Origin: Chersky-840 sp963811775
Lineage (GTDB): Bacteria; Actinomycetota; Acidimicrobiia; Acidimicrobiales; UBA8190
DNA length: 64,000 bases
NCBI GenBank assembly: GCA_963811775.1
Contig: CAWESO010000009.1
Span: 62,001-126,000, forward strand
Direction: 5' to 3'
The notes beneath the pieces are model-generated. The model had not been told where the DNA came from and did no database searches. It worked only from the letters and a program-made list of their open reading frames with translations. A program made the translations under genes and the position numbers. Positions 25,232 through 33,250 of the stretch are shown here, piece after piece (position 1 is the first letter of the stretch; every line of letters starts with the position of its first letter).

Positions 25232-25669
25232 ATGCCCTCGTCGCCGACACCGGACCTGCGCGCCCGCCGGGAGGCGGTGGTGCGCGAGCACATGGCCTCG
25301 GAGAACGAGAACCGCTTCGACGACACCCTGGCCACCTTCGCCCATCCCCGCTACGAGCTCATCGGCACGGGCCAGGTCTACGACGGCGCCGACGAGGTGA
25401 AGCAGTACTACGCCCGGTCCCGGGCCGTGTTCCCCGACCAGCGCAACGAGGTCCGGAGCATCCTGAGCGCGCAGGACACCGTGGTGGTCGAATTCGACCT
25501 CCTCGGCACCCACCTGGGCTCGCTCACCGGGGAGGAACCCACGGGAAAGGCGTTCCGCTGCGCCATGGTGGCCCTGTTCGTCTTCGAGGAGGCAGGCGAG
25601 GGCATCGTGTGCGAGCGGGTCTACTTCGACGCCGAGACCATCTACGGCCAGCTCCGCGCCGCCGACTGA
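25232..25669 (+). CDS. SnoaL-like / NTF2-fold protein
   Basis: The 145-residue protein matches the SnoaL polyketide-cyclase/ester-cyclase fold. It has an N-terminal helix (RARREAVVREHMASENEN), then FDDTLATFAHPRYELI, the conserved YDGADEVKQYYARSRAVFPD and the strand pair VVVEFDLLGTHLG. Members of the NTF2 superfamily include steroid delta-isomerases and small-molecule cyclases. I chose ATG 25232. It is convergent with the second acyl-CoA dehydrogenase pair, which hints at but does not prove a role in that pathway. Confidence 0.8.
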   Translation: MPSSPTPDLRARREAVVREHMASENENRFDDTLATFAHPRYELIGTGQVYDGADEVKQYYARSRAVFPDQRNEVRSILSAQDTVVVEFDLLGTHLGSLTGEEPTGKAFRCAMVALFVFEEAGEGIVCERVYFDAETIYGQLRAAD

Positions 25670-25717
25670 CCTCCGTCGCCGGCCCGCTCGCCGCCCGGAC
25701 TGCCCGGCGAACCCGGC

Positions 25718-26752
25718 TCAGGCCTCGCGGGCGAGCAGGATCTCGAGCACGCGGGCCCGATGGGTGGCGGCGTCGCCCCACGCCGCGGCCAGCGCCCAGG
25801 CCCGTTTCATCCACAGGTGCACGTCGTGCTCCCACGTGTAGCCGATGGCCCCGTGGACCTGCAGGGCGGTGCGCGCCGCCAGGGTGGCGGCGTCCGAGGC
25901 CATGGCCTTGGCCATCGAGGAGTGCAACCCGGCGTCGGGATCGTCCTCGGTCAGTGACCACGCGGCCCGGTACACGAGAGGCCGGGCGAACTCCACCCGG
26001 ACCAGGGCGTCGGCGAGAAGGTGCTTCACGGCCTGGAACGAGCCGATGGGCTTGCCGAATTGCGACCGCTCCTGGGCGTAGTGCGCCGCCATGGCCACCA
26101 GGCGGTCGGCCACCCCCACCAACACCGCGGCGGTGCTCATGGCGGCCCGGTCCCCGAGGGTGGCCAGAAACCCCTCGGCCTCGAACCCCGACACCACCAA
26201 CGTCGTCGCCGACGGCTCCCACCCGACCACGGCCGTGGCGCGCGTCCCGTCGAGCGCGGGCCGGGGTGTGAGCCTCACCGCGGCGGCGGGCACGGCGTGC
26301 AGCTCGCCGTCGCGCTCGAGCAGCAACAGGTCCGCGCCCACCGCCCCGGGCACGGCCGGCATGGCCGACGTCCCCACCGCCATGGTGGCCGCACCCTCGG
26401 CCACCGCCCCCAGCCAGCGCCGTCGCAGCACCGTGCCCTGGGGCCCGGGCGCGTCGAGCAAGGTGGGCACCCCGAGCGCGACGGTCTCGAGGAGCGGTTC
26501 GGGCAGCCCGGCCCGGCCCGCCTCCTCGAGCAGCAGGACGGCGTCGACGAGGCCGAGGCCCATCCCACCGTCCTCCTCGGGAACGGTGATCCCCGCCACC
26601 CCCATATCGGCCAGTCCCGCCCAGCGCGGACGGGACCACCCGAGCGCGGACGCCCACGCCTCGCGCAGCGCGGCCGGGGTGCACTCCTTCTCGGCGAAAG
26701 CCCGCAGCTGGGCGCGGAACTCGAGCTGGTGCTCGTCGAAGGCGAAGTGCAC
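25718..26752 (-). CDS. Acyl-CoA dehydrogenase, small subunit of second heteromeric pair
   Basis: The 344-residue protein has ERSQFGKPIGSFQAVKHLLAD and LQVHGAIGYTWEHDVHLWMK and a degenerate central domain. It matches the small-subunit class of alpha2beta2 steroid acyl-CoA dehydrogenases. GTG 26752 is 18 bp after the large-subunit stop, so the genes are coupled. It is clearly paralogous to the protein at 20608-21606 but well diverged, which argues for a different chain-shortening step. Confidence 0.84.
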   Translation of the reverse strand: MHFAFDEHQLEFRAQLRAFAEKECTPAALREAWASALGWSRPRWAGLADMGVAGITVPEEDGGMGLGLVDAVLLLEEAGRAGLPEPLLETVALGVPTLLDAPGPQGTVLRRRWLGAVAEGAATMAVGTSAMPAVPGAVGADLLLLERDGELHAVPAAAVRLTPRPALDGTRATAVVGWEPSATTLVVSGFEAEGFLATLGDRAAMSTAAVLVGVADRLVAMAAHYAQERSQFGKPIGSFQAVKHLLADALVRVEFARPLVYRAAWSLTEDDPDAGLHSSMAKAMASDAATLAARTALQVHGAIGYTWEHDVHLWMKRAWALAAAWGDAATHRARVLEILLAREA

Positions 26753-26770
26753 GGCGTCGGCGCGGCGCGC

Positions 26771-27958
26771 TCAGGCCCGCGGCAGCCCGAGCACGCGCTC
26801 GGCCACCACGTTGCGCTGGATCTCGTTGGTGCCGGCGTAGATCGGCCCGGCCAGGGCGAAGAGAAAGCCGTCGAGCCAGGGCGGGGGCCGGCCGTCGTCG
26901 CCGAGCAGCTCCGCCTCCGCACCGAGCAGGGCCAGGGCGGTGCCGTGGATGGCGAGATCGGTCTGGGACCAGAACAGCTTGTTCATCGACGCCTCGGGCC
27001 CGACCCCGCCGCCGTCGAGCACCTTCGTGACCGTCCAGTACGTCTGCAGCCGGTAGGCCTCGGCGTCGATCACGGCCCGCGCCACGTCGTCGGCGTGACG
27101 CGCCGCGCGCCGGGGGTCGGCCCCGGCCCGGCGGCGGTAGAGCTCGACGAGGCGGGACGCGGCTTCGGTGTAGCGCGCCGGGCTGCGCAGGGACAGGCCG
27201 CGTTCGGAGCCGGCCGTCGCCATGGCCACCTTCCAGCCCTCGCCCACGCCCCCGAGCACCTGGTCGGCGGGCACCTCCACGTCCTCGAAGAAGACCTCGG
27301 CGAACCCGGTCTCGCCGTCGAGCTGGGCGATGGGCCGCACCGTCACCCCCGGGGTGTCCATCTTCACCAGGAAGTACGTGAGGCCCCGGTGCCGCTCGGC
27401 CTCGGGGTCGGAACGGAACAGGCCGAAGATCCAGTCGGCGAACGCGCCGCGCGAGCACCACGTCTTCTGCCCGTTGAGCACCCACGAGCCGCCGTCCCCG
27501 CCGCCGGTGCGCGTGGCGCGGCTGCGGATGGCGGCGAGGTCGCTGCCGGCGTCGGGCTCGGACCAGCCCTGGCACCAGATCTCCTCGCCCGAGGCCATGG
27601 CGGGGAGATAGCGGGCCTTCTGCTCGGGCGTCCCGAACTCGAACAGCGTGGGGGCGAGGAGGAAGATGCCGTTCTGACCCACGCGTGTGGGGGCCGCGGC
27701 CCGGTAGTACTCCTCCTCGAAGATCAGCCACTCGAGGAGCCCCACACCGCGGCCTCCGTACTCCTCGGGCCACGACACCACCGACCACCGGGCGTCGTAC
27801 ATGACCCGCTCCCAGGCGCGGTGGGCTTCGAAGCCCGGCGCGGTGTCGAGGGAGGGGAGCGGACCCGTCCCCCGCGCCACGGCGGGGGCGTGGGCCTCGA
27901 GCCACGACCGCACCTCGGCACGGAACTCCTCCTGCTCGGGCGTGAACCGGAGGTCCAT
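26771..27958 (-). CDS. Acyl-CoA dehydrogenase, large subunit of second heteromeric pair
   Basis: The 395-residue protein starts MDLRFTPEQEEFRAEVRSWL. It carries WCQGWSEPDAGSDLAAIRSR (flavin contact), WVLNGQKTWCSRGAFADWIF, FAEVFFEDVEVPADQVLGG and GPIYAGTNEIQRNVVAERVL. I chose ATG 27958 because GGAG lies seven bases upstream; an ATG 12 bp earlier is possible. Operator copy 3 lies 23 bp before the start. The pair with the small subunit would dehydrogenate a bulky CoA ester such as a steroid side-chain or propionate intermediate. Confidence 0.86.
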   Translation of the reverse strand: MDLRFTPEQEEFRAEVRSWLEAHAPAVARGTGPLPSLDTAPGFEAHRAWERVMYDARWSVVSWPEEYGGRGVGLLEWLIFEEEYYRAAAPTRVGQNGIFLLAPTLFEFGTPEQKARYLPAMASGEEIWCQGWSEPDAGSDLAAIRSRATRTGGGDGGSWVLNGQKTWCSRGAFADWIFGLFRSDPEAERHRGLTYFLVKMDTPGVTVRPIAQLDGETGFAEVFFEDVEVPADQVLGGVGEGWKVAMATAGSERGLSLRSPARYTEAASRLVELYRRRAGADPRRAARHADDVARAVIDAEAYRLQTYWTVTKVLDGGGVGPEASMNKLFWSQTDLAIHGTALALLGAEAELLGDDGRPPPWLDGFLFALAGPIYAGTNEIQRNVVAERVLGLPRA

Positions 27959-27980
27959 GGCCTGCTCCATGGACGGGAAT

Positions 27981-27995
27981 CTGACACACCGCCAC
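27981..27995 (+). promoter_or_regulatory. Shared operator, copy 3 (imperfect)
   Basis: CTGACACACCGCCAC shares 15 identical bases (TCTGACACACCGCCA) with copy 4 at 29491-29505. It lies 23 bp upstream of the large acyl-CoA dehydrogenase subunit start. The right arm is degenerate relative to copies 1 and 2. Confidence 0.5.
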
Positions 27996-28178
27996 GACCG
28001 CTTCCAGATGGCCGGGCCGGCACATGCGGTTTGACCTGGTCAGACAGCGATCGTCCGCCGCCCCCGCCGGCACCGACCACGAGCGACGGCCGCCGCCGCG
28101 AGCAGATTTTTCGCTCTCTGAGGCGGCTGTAAAACGGCAGTTGGCCCTAGCCTTGTCGGGAGCGTCCTCGGGCGCCGA

Positions 28179-28253
28179 AGGGCAGTAGCTCAATGGAAGA
28201 GCACCGGTCTGTTTAACCGGCGTACGGGGGTTCGATTCCTTCCTGCCCTGCCA
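28179..28253 (+). tRNA. tRNA-Asn (anticodon GTT) with unusual U37
   Basis: A full cloverleaf can be drawn by hand: 7-bp acceptor AGGGCAG/CTGCCCT, D stem GCTC/GAGC, and anticodon stem CCGGT/ACCGG with loop CTGTTTA. The variable loop is CGTAC, the T stem GGGGG/CCTTC (two G-U pairs), the T loop TTCGATT, the discriminator G, and the encoded CCA at 28251-28253. The anticodon at loop positions 34-36 is GTT, asparagine, and discriminator G agrees with Asn. Position 37 is T rather than a purine, and the A1-U72 end pair is atypical. The downstream acetyltransferase gene starts 110 bp later. Confidence 0.8.
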
Positions 28254-28363
28254 GCCGTCGTCGTATGGCCGCGGCGCGATCGTGGCGCCCTGGGTGCCGC
28301 ACCCGAGCGAAAACTCGGTCGGACCAGGCCCTTCGCCGGAACGGGGTTGGGTACCATGCGGCG

Positions 28364-29428
28364 ATGACGGTCCAGGTTCTGCGCTCGCTGCCGGCGCTCA
28401 GCGACATCACCGGGGCCTGGACCGATCTCGCCCGGGAGTGTGGCGCGCTCCACTTCTCCGAGCCGTTCTGGTGCACGGCCTGGTGGCGAAACCTCGGCAA
28501 CGGCGAGCTCCACGTCGCCTACGTCGAGGCCGACGGCCAGATTGTGGCCCTGGCGCCGCTCTTCCGCCGACGTCGTCTGGGCGTCGACACCTTGCGACTG
28601 ATCGGCTCGGACATCATCGGGGTCGGCGAGGTCCTCGTGGCGCCGGACCACCTCGGTGCCGGAGAGGAGCTGTGGCGCTCGTTGTTCCACGAGCCCCGCA
28701 GCGTCCTGGAGCTGCGGAACCACCGCCTCGGCGGCAACGCGGTCGAGGCGTTGCGGCGCATGGGCAACGACGGGTGGACAGCGGAGATCGGGCCCTCGTG
28801 CCCCACCGTCGCGGTGACGGGCTCGTGGGACGACTACTTCCAGAGCCGGGGCAAGCAGCTCCGGTACGAGCTGCGGCGCGCCGACCGGCGGGCCGAGCAG
28901 GAGCACGCCTCGCTGCGCGTCGAGCACGCCACGGCCTGGGGCGACATCGAGAGACTGCTCCCGGCCGTGACGGCGGTGTTCGACGCGGCCGAGCGGACCA
29001 AGACGAAGATGCACTTCTTCGCCGGAGCGGCCCGGGAGTTCACCCTGGAGATGTTCAAGCACGCCACCGAGCGCTCGCGCTTCGCGCTCTTCGTCGTCTA
29101 CCTCGATGAGCGACCGATCGCCACGGCGTTCGCGATGCGGTGCGGGACCACGATGTACGGGGGCGGGCTCCGCTTCGACCCCGAGTTCGGTCGGTTCTCG
29201 CCTGGCCACGTGGTGGTCCGCGCCCGCTTCGAGTACACGTTCGGCTCCGGCGCCACCCTGTTCGACACCGGCCCGGGGTACTTCCCCTACAAGCTCCAGT
29301 GGAGCACCGGGACCTACGACACGGTGAAGATCACCGCCGCCTCGTCTCCGACCGTGAAGGCCATGGACGGGCTCAAGGACACGCTGTTGTCCTCGACCCT
29401 CGTCCGGAGACTGGCAAAGAGCGGTTGA
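28364..29428 (+). CDS. CelD/BcsL-type GNAT acetyltransferase
   Basis: The 354-residue protein has a tandem GNAT-like fold of the acetyltransferase_6 group. The first half runs from TVQVLRSLPALSDITGAW with WCTAWWRNLG. The second half has KQLRYELRRADRRAEQEH, then FALFVVYLDERPIATAFAMR and the late motif DTGPGYFPYKLQWSTG. CelD/BcsL and FemAB-like relatives act in exopolysaccharide or peptidoglycan modification. I chose ATG 28364 (MTVQVL). It stands alone between the tRNA and the thiolase gene. Confidence 0.8.
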   Translation: MTVQVLRSLPALSDITGAWTDLARECGALHFSEPFWCTAWWRNLGNGELHVAYVEADGQIVALAPLFRRRRLGVDTLRLIGSDIIGVGEVLVAPDHLGAGEELWRSLFHEPRSVLELRNHRLGGNAVEALRRMGNDGWTAEIGPSCPTVAVTGSWDDYFQSRGKQLRYELRRADRRAEQEHASLRVEHATAWGDIERLLPAVTAVFDAAERTKTKMHFFAGAAREFTLEMFKHATERSRFALFVVYLDERPIATAFAMRCGTTMYGGGLRFDPEFGRFSPGHVVVRARFEYTFGSGATLFDTGPGYFPYKLQWSTGTYDTVKITAASSPTVKAMDGLKDTLLSSTLVRRLAKSG

Positions 29429-29491
29429 CGGCCCCGGCCCGCCGACGGGCGCGCCCCGGCCCGGGCACCGGATCGGCACGACGTCGGAGAT

Positions 29492-29506
29492 CTGACACAC
29501 CGCCAG
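29492..29506 (+). promoter_or_regulatory. Shared palindromic operator, copy 4
   Basis: CTGACACACCGCCAG lies 77 bp before the thiolase start. Left arm CTGAC and right arm GCCAG pair with one mismatch. It shares the central ACACC with copy 3 and is close to copy 2 (ACGCC). Confidence 0.58.
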
Positions 29507-29582
29507 AGAGTGGGCCACAATCGAAGGGGCCGGGACGAATACCCCGGCCCAAACGGCCCCCGTGGGGCCAGGAGGACGTGGA

Positions 29583-30740
29583 ATGCCCCATGCCGTGATC
29601 GTCGACGCGGTGCGCACCCCGGTGGGGCGGCGCAACGGCAAGCTGTCGGGCTGGCACGCCGTGGACCTCGCCGCCGCACCCCTCAAGGCGCTCGTGCAAC
29701 GCAACGACCTCGACCCCGCGCTCGTCGAGGACGTGGTCATGGGATGCACCATGACGGTGGGCGAGCAGGCCATGAACATCGGGCGCAATGCCGCGCTGGC
29801 GGCGGGCTTCCCCGACACCGTGCCCGGGACCACCGTCGACCGCCAGTGCGGCTCGGCGCAACAGGCCATCCATTTCGCGGCCCAGGCCGTCATGTCGGGC
29901 GCCATGGACATCGTGATCGGCGCCGGGGTCGAGTCGATGAGCCGCGTCCCCATCGGGTCGACGACCGAGCCCGGTCCCGGTGAGGCCTACGGGCCCACGG
30001 TGCACGCCCGCTTCGAGTTCATCCACCAGGGCCTGTCCGCGGAGGAGATCGCCCGACGGTGGGACATCGGGCGCGACGAGATGGACGCCTTCGCCCTGCA
30101 GTCGCACCGACGCGCGGCACGTGCCCAGGACGAGGGCCGCTTCGCCGGTGAGCTCGTCACCATGTCCTCCCCCGGGCCCGACGGCGACAGCAGCATCGAG
30201 GCCGACGAGGGGGTGCGCCGCGATACGAGCATCGAGAAGCTCGCCGGCCTCAACCCCGCCTTCGCCGAGGACGGTACCGTGACGGCGGGCTCGTCGTCGC
30301 AGATCTCGGACGGCGCCGCCGCTGTCCTCGTCATGAGCGAGGAGCGCGCCGAGTCCCTGGGCCTGCGGGCGCGCGCCCGCTTCCACACCTTTGCCGTGGC
30401 GGCCAACGACCCGGTGATCATGCTCACCGCGCCCATCCCCGCCACCCGCCTCGTGCTCGAGAAGGCCAAGTTGCGCCTCGAGGACATGGACGTGGTCGAG
30501 ATCAACGAGGCCTTCGCGTCGGTGGTGCTGGCCTGGCAGCGCGAGCTGCACCCCGACATGGACCGCGTCAACCCCAACGGTGGTGCCATCGCCATCGGCC
30601 ACCCCACGGGATGCTCGGGAGCGCGCCTCATGGCCACGATGCTGGGGGAGCTCGAGCGCACCGGCGGCCGCTACGGGCTCCAGACCATGTGCGAGGGCGG
30701 CGGCCAGGCCAACGCCACCATCATCGAACGCCTGGGCTAG
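29583..30740 (+). CDS. Acetyl-CoA acetyltransferase (thiolase), FadA5/FadA6-like
   Basis: The 385-residue protein has all thiolase catalytic residues: Cys89 in VDRQCGSAQQA, His340 in AIGHPTGCSG and Cys370 in TMCEGGGQAN. The sequence is closest in my memory to mycobacterial FadA6/FadA5, the thiolases of steroid ring and side-chain degradation; the C-terminal GELERTGGRYGLQTMCEGGG is nearly identical to FadA6. ATG 29583 follows GGAGGACGTGGA. With operator copy 4 upstream and the echA20-ipd cluster convergent, it probably cleaves a beta-ketoacyl-CoA from ring or side-chain breakdown. Confidence 0.88.
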   Translation: MPHAVIVDAVRTPVGRRNGKLSGWHAVDLAAAPLKALVQRNDLDPALVEDVVMGCTMTVGEQAMNIGRNAALAAGFPDTVPGTTVDRQCGSAQQAIHFAAQAVMSGAMDIVIGAGVESMSRVPIGSTTEPGPGEAYGPTVHARFEFIHQGLSAEEIARRWDIGRDEMDAFALQSHRRAARAQDEGRFAGELVTMSSPGPDGDSSIEADEGVRRDTSIEKLAGLNPAFAEDGTVTAGSSSQISDGAAAVLVMSEERAESLGLRARARFHTFAVAANDPVIMLTAPIPATRLVLEKAKLRLEDMDVVEINEAFASVVLAWQRELHPDMDRVNPNGGAIAIGHPTGCSGARLMATMLGELERTGGRYGLQTMCEGGGQANATIIERLG

Positions 30741-30829
30741 CCGGCGGTCACACCGTCGAGGGCACGCGCGATCCCATCGACCCCGCCAGGCTCACCCCGG
30801 CCACGCCGTCGGCGGCCTGTGACATCCGA

Positions 30830-31207
30830 TCAGCTGTAGTCGACCTTGCCAGCCCCGGGGACACCGATGGCGAAGGCCAGGCCGCGCAGCGGTGCGTGCT
30901 CGCTGGCCGGCCAGATGCTGTGGGTGGTGTCGGGCGGCGTGTACACGAGGTCCCCGACGTGCACCTCGCGCTCCTCGTCCCCGATCTTCATGATCCCGTG
31001 GCCAGCCAGGATGTAATAGAACTCGTGGGTCGGATGGGAGTGGGCGTCGACGGCGCCGCCCCCGGCGATCTCCCACTCGCTCACGAGCTCGAGGAATCCC
31101 CCGTCGGTCGCGGCCCGCATCTCCTGTGGCGGGACCAACCACCACACCGGGGTGGTGCCGTTGTGCTCGATGGTCGGGGCCATGTCCTCGATCGACCGGA
31201 CGTCCAT
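30830..31207 (-). CDS. Cupin-domain protein
   Basis: The 125-residue single-domain cupin has the metal motif HSHPTHEFYYILAGHG (two histidines and glutamate) near residues 57-72 and the second motif PDTTHSIWP near 95. It lies last in the run of minus-strand genes after ipdC, 127 bp downstream, and may be cotranscribed. Function could be a small dioxygenase/isomerase or a sensor; the sequence does not decide. An AAGGAGA lies ahead of ATG 31207. Confidence 0.8.
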   Translation of the reverse strand: MDVRSIEDMAPTIEHNGTTPVWWLVPPQEMRAATDGGFLELVSEWEIAGGGAVDAHSHPTHEFYYILAGHGIMKIGDEEREVHVGDLVYTPPDTTHSIWPASEHAPLRGLAFAIGVPGAGKVDYS

Positions 31208-31334
31208 GCTCGCCGTCTCCTTCGTACGTGCGCCAGCCGCGGCTGCGACGGCAACGGTAATGGCCCGATGGCGCGAACCGCACCACGAGACCGGCGCCGG
31301 GCGCGCCGCCCGATCGGCAGTCGTGCGCCGGGTG

Positions 31335-32411
31335 TCAGCGGCCGGTGAGCCGCTCCAGCGTGGCGTTGGCCTCGGTGATGATTCCGGACACGATCTCGGC
31401 CACGGTGGGAAGCGCCTCGATGACACCCACCACCTGACCCGTCGGGAGCACGCCCACGTCGGTGCGCCCCTCGACCAGCGCGGCCTTCGTCATCATGGGG
31501 GCGTTGGCGGCCATGACCACCTGGGCCCACGACAGCTCGTTGCCTTCTTTCATGGCGCGGCCCTCGCGCAGCAGCGCCCGCAGCGACGTCCGGGTCTGGC
31601 GCCGGAAGGCGAGGGCGTTGCGCAGGGCGCGAGGCAGTGCCGCGGCGCGACCCGCTCCCTCGAGATGGTCGACGACCGCGGTGCGGATCACGCGCTGCGG
31701 CGCGCCGTCGACCCGGGTGGTGACCACGGTGCCGGTCACCGCGGTGCCCAGGTACACCGCCTTCACCTCGTCGGGGACCGTGCTCTCCCGGCTGAGCAGG
31801 AAGCGCGTCCCCATGGCGATGCCCACCGCGCCGTAGGCCAGCGCGGCCACGAGCCCGCGGCCACTCGAGAAGCCTCCCGCCCCGATGACCGCGACGCGGT
31901 CCCCCACGGCCTCGCACACCTGGGGCAGCAACAGCGATGTCGGCACGGGTCCGGTGTGCCCACCGCCTTCGGCCCCCTGCGCGATGACGCCGTGGACACC
32001 CCACTCGGCCACCTTCTCGGCGTGACGCCGGGCGCCGACGGTCGGGATGACCACGATCCCGGCGTCGCGCAACGTGGCGACCATGTCGGGCCTCGGCGCC
32101 TGGGCGAAGCTCGCCACCTTCACCCCGGTCTCGACCAGGAGCGCGATGCGCGCCGCGGAGTCCGGGGCGTCGCTGCGCAGGTTGACACCGAAGGGCGCGT
32201 CGGTGCGCGCCCTCACCTCGCCCACCGCCACGCGCAGCTCCTCCAGCGTCATCGTGGCCGAGGCCAGGATCCCGAGCGCCCCGGCGTTGGCCGTCGCCGC
32301 CACCAGGCGGGGACCGGCCACCCATCCCATGCCGGTCTGCACGATGGGATAGCGCACGCCGACGAGCTCGCACAGGCGGGTGCGCAGCGCCCGGTGGGGC
32401 TCGGGCAGCAC
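31335..32411 (-). CDS. ipdC: IpdC-like NAD(P)H-dependent flavin reductase (nitronate monooxygenase family)
   Basis: The 358-residue protein is an FMN-binding TIM barrel with VRYPIVQTGMGWVAGPRLV, GALGILASATMTLEEL, GVIAQGAEGGGHTGPVPT, VIGAGGFSSGRGLVAAL and GIAMGTRFLLSRESTVPDE. It tracks mycobacterial IpdC (Rv3553), which reduces a ring-D intermediate of cholesterol degradation, along its whole length as I remember it. It follows ipdB directly. I chose GTG 32411 (VLPEPHRALRTRL) because it gives the family length; an upstream start overlapping ipdB cannot be excluded. Confidence 0.88.
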   Translation of the reverse strand: MLPEPHRALRTRLCELVGVRYPIVQTGMGWVAGPRLVAATANAGALGILASATMTLEELRVAVGEVRARTDAPFGVNLRSDAPDSAARIALLVETGVKVASFAQAPRPDMVATLRDAGIVVIPTVGARRHAEKVAEWGVHGVIAQGAEGGGHTGPVPTSLLLPQVCEAVGDRVAVIGAGGFSSGRGLVAALAYGAVGIAMGTRFLLSRESTVPDEVKAVYLGTAVTGTVVTTRVDGAPQRVIRTAVVDHLEGAGRAAALPRALRNALAFRRQTRTSLRALLREGRAMKEGNELSWAQVVMAANAPMMTKAALVEGRTDVGVLPTGQVVGVIEALPTVAEIVSGIITEANATLERLTGR

Positions 32412-32482
32412 GACGTCGGGCCCGACGTCTGGCCCGGGGTCCGGCCCAGCGCCGTCGCCGCCCGGCGAGGCCGGGGGCGGGG

Positions 32483-33250
32483 TCAGGACGGGACCTCCTT
32501 GTCCCGCAGCCCCGTGGGGTCGAGCACCTCGCGGATCAACTCGAGCTCCTCGGCCGTGGGCAGCGCGGTGGTGGGGACCGGGTCGGGCACCACCAGCGCG
32601 AAGCCGGTGGCGGCGAGGACGTCCCCCAGCGCCACCCCGGGGTGCACGGAGCGGATCCGCATGGCGTGGTCGGGGGTGTCGAAGTCGAACACCCCGAGGT
32701 TCGACACCACCATGCGGATGTCGTGGAAGGCGGTGGCGGCCGGCCCCGCCGCGGCGGCACGGTCGTAGCCGACGCCGCACACCATGTCGACGTGCTCCAC
32801 GAAGCTGCGCGCCGTATGGGCCGGGACCCAGTAGCTCGTGGCGTGGTTCAGGCTGTTGCCCGGGGCGCCGCGCACCCCGATGAGCTGCGCCTTGGGACGG
32901 GCCCAGTCCCCGATGGCACTGAGGTTCTGGTTGCCGAACCTGTCGACCTGCGACGCCATCATCATGATGTGGCGTCGGCCCGACCACACCACGTCGAACA
33001 CCCGCCGGTACGGCATCCACGCCTCGAGCACGAGCTCGTCGCGTCGTGACGACACCGACGGCGTGTTCGCCATGAGCGCGGCCTCGCCGTCGGTGAGCAC
33101 GAGGTCAGGCGAGAAGGTCAGCCGGGCCAAGCGCGCCCCGATCTGGGGCACGGTGCCGAACGGGCTCGCCATCACCTCGCCGTCGCCGCGCCATGCCTGG
33201 GCGCACGCCGCCACACACACCTCGGCCCGGGTGACCTCGAGCTCAGCCAT
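32483..33250 (-). CDS. ipdB: IpdB: CoA-transferase-fold subunit of ring-C hydrolase
   Basis: The 255-residue protein has the class I CoA-transferase fold (beta-type) with ASPFGTVPQIGARLARLTF, LVLTDGEAALMANT, MMMASQVDRFGNQN, GVRGAPGNSLNHATSYWVP and SNLGVFDF. This corresponds to IpdB, which with IpdA hydrolytically opens the last steroid ring of COCHEA-CoA rather than moving CoA. Its ATG overlaps the ipdA stop (TGATG), so translation is coupled. The C-terminus LDPTGLRDKEVPS is near-identical to mycobacterial IpdB by recollection. Confidence 0.9.
   Translation of the reverse strand: MAELEVTRAEVCVAACAQAWRGDGEVMASPFGTVPQIGARLARLTFSPDLVLTDGEAALMANTPSVSSRRDELVLEAWMPYRRVFDVVWSGRRHIMMMASQVDRFGNQNLSAIGDWARPKAQLIGVRGAPGNSLNHATSYWVPAHTARSFVEHVDMVCGVGYDRAAAAGPAATAFHDIRMVVSNLGVFDFDTPDHAMRIRSVHPGVALGDVLAATGFALVVPDPVPTTALPTAEELELIREVLDPTGLRDKEVPS

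Noticed and set aside
25524..28193. Very long minus-strand open frame across the second acyl-CoA dehydrogenase pair
   Set aside because: Low-complexity Arg/Gly/Pro translation produced by high G+C; the dehydrogenases occupy the same strand in the correct frames.
28179..28253. tRNA read as an amber or ochre suppressor that would decode TAG 55430
   Set aside because: The anticodon at 34-36 is GTT; a suppressor would need CTA or TTA. The loop does not support that register.
29583..30740. Assigning the symbol fadA6 or fadA5 outright
   Set aside because: The C-terminus resembles FadA6 strongly, but the two cannot be separated without an alignment, so the symbol is left empty.
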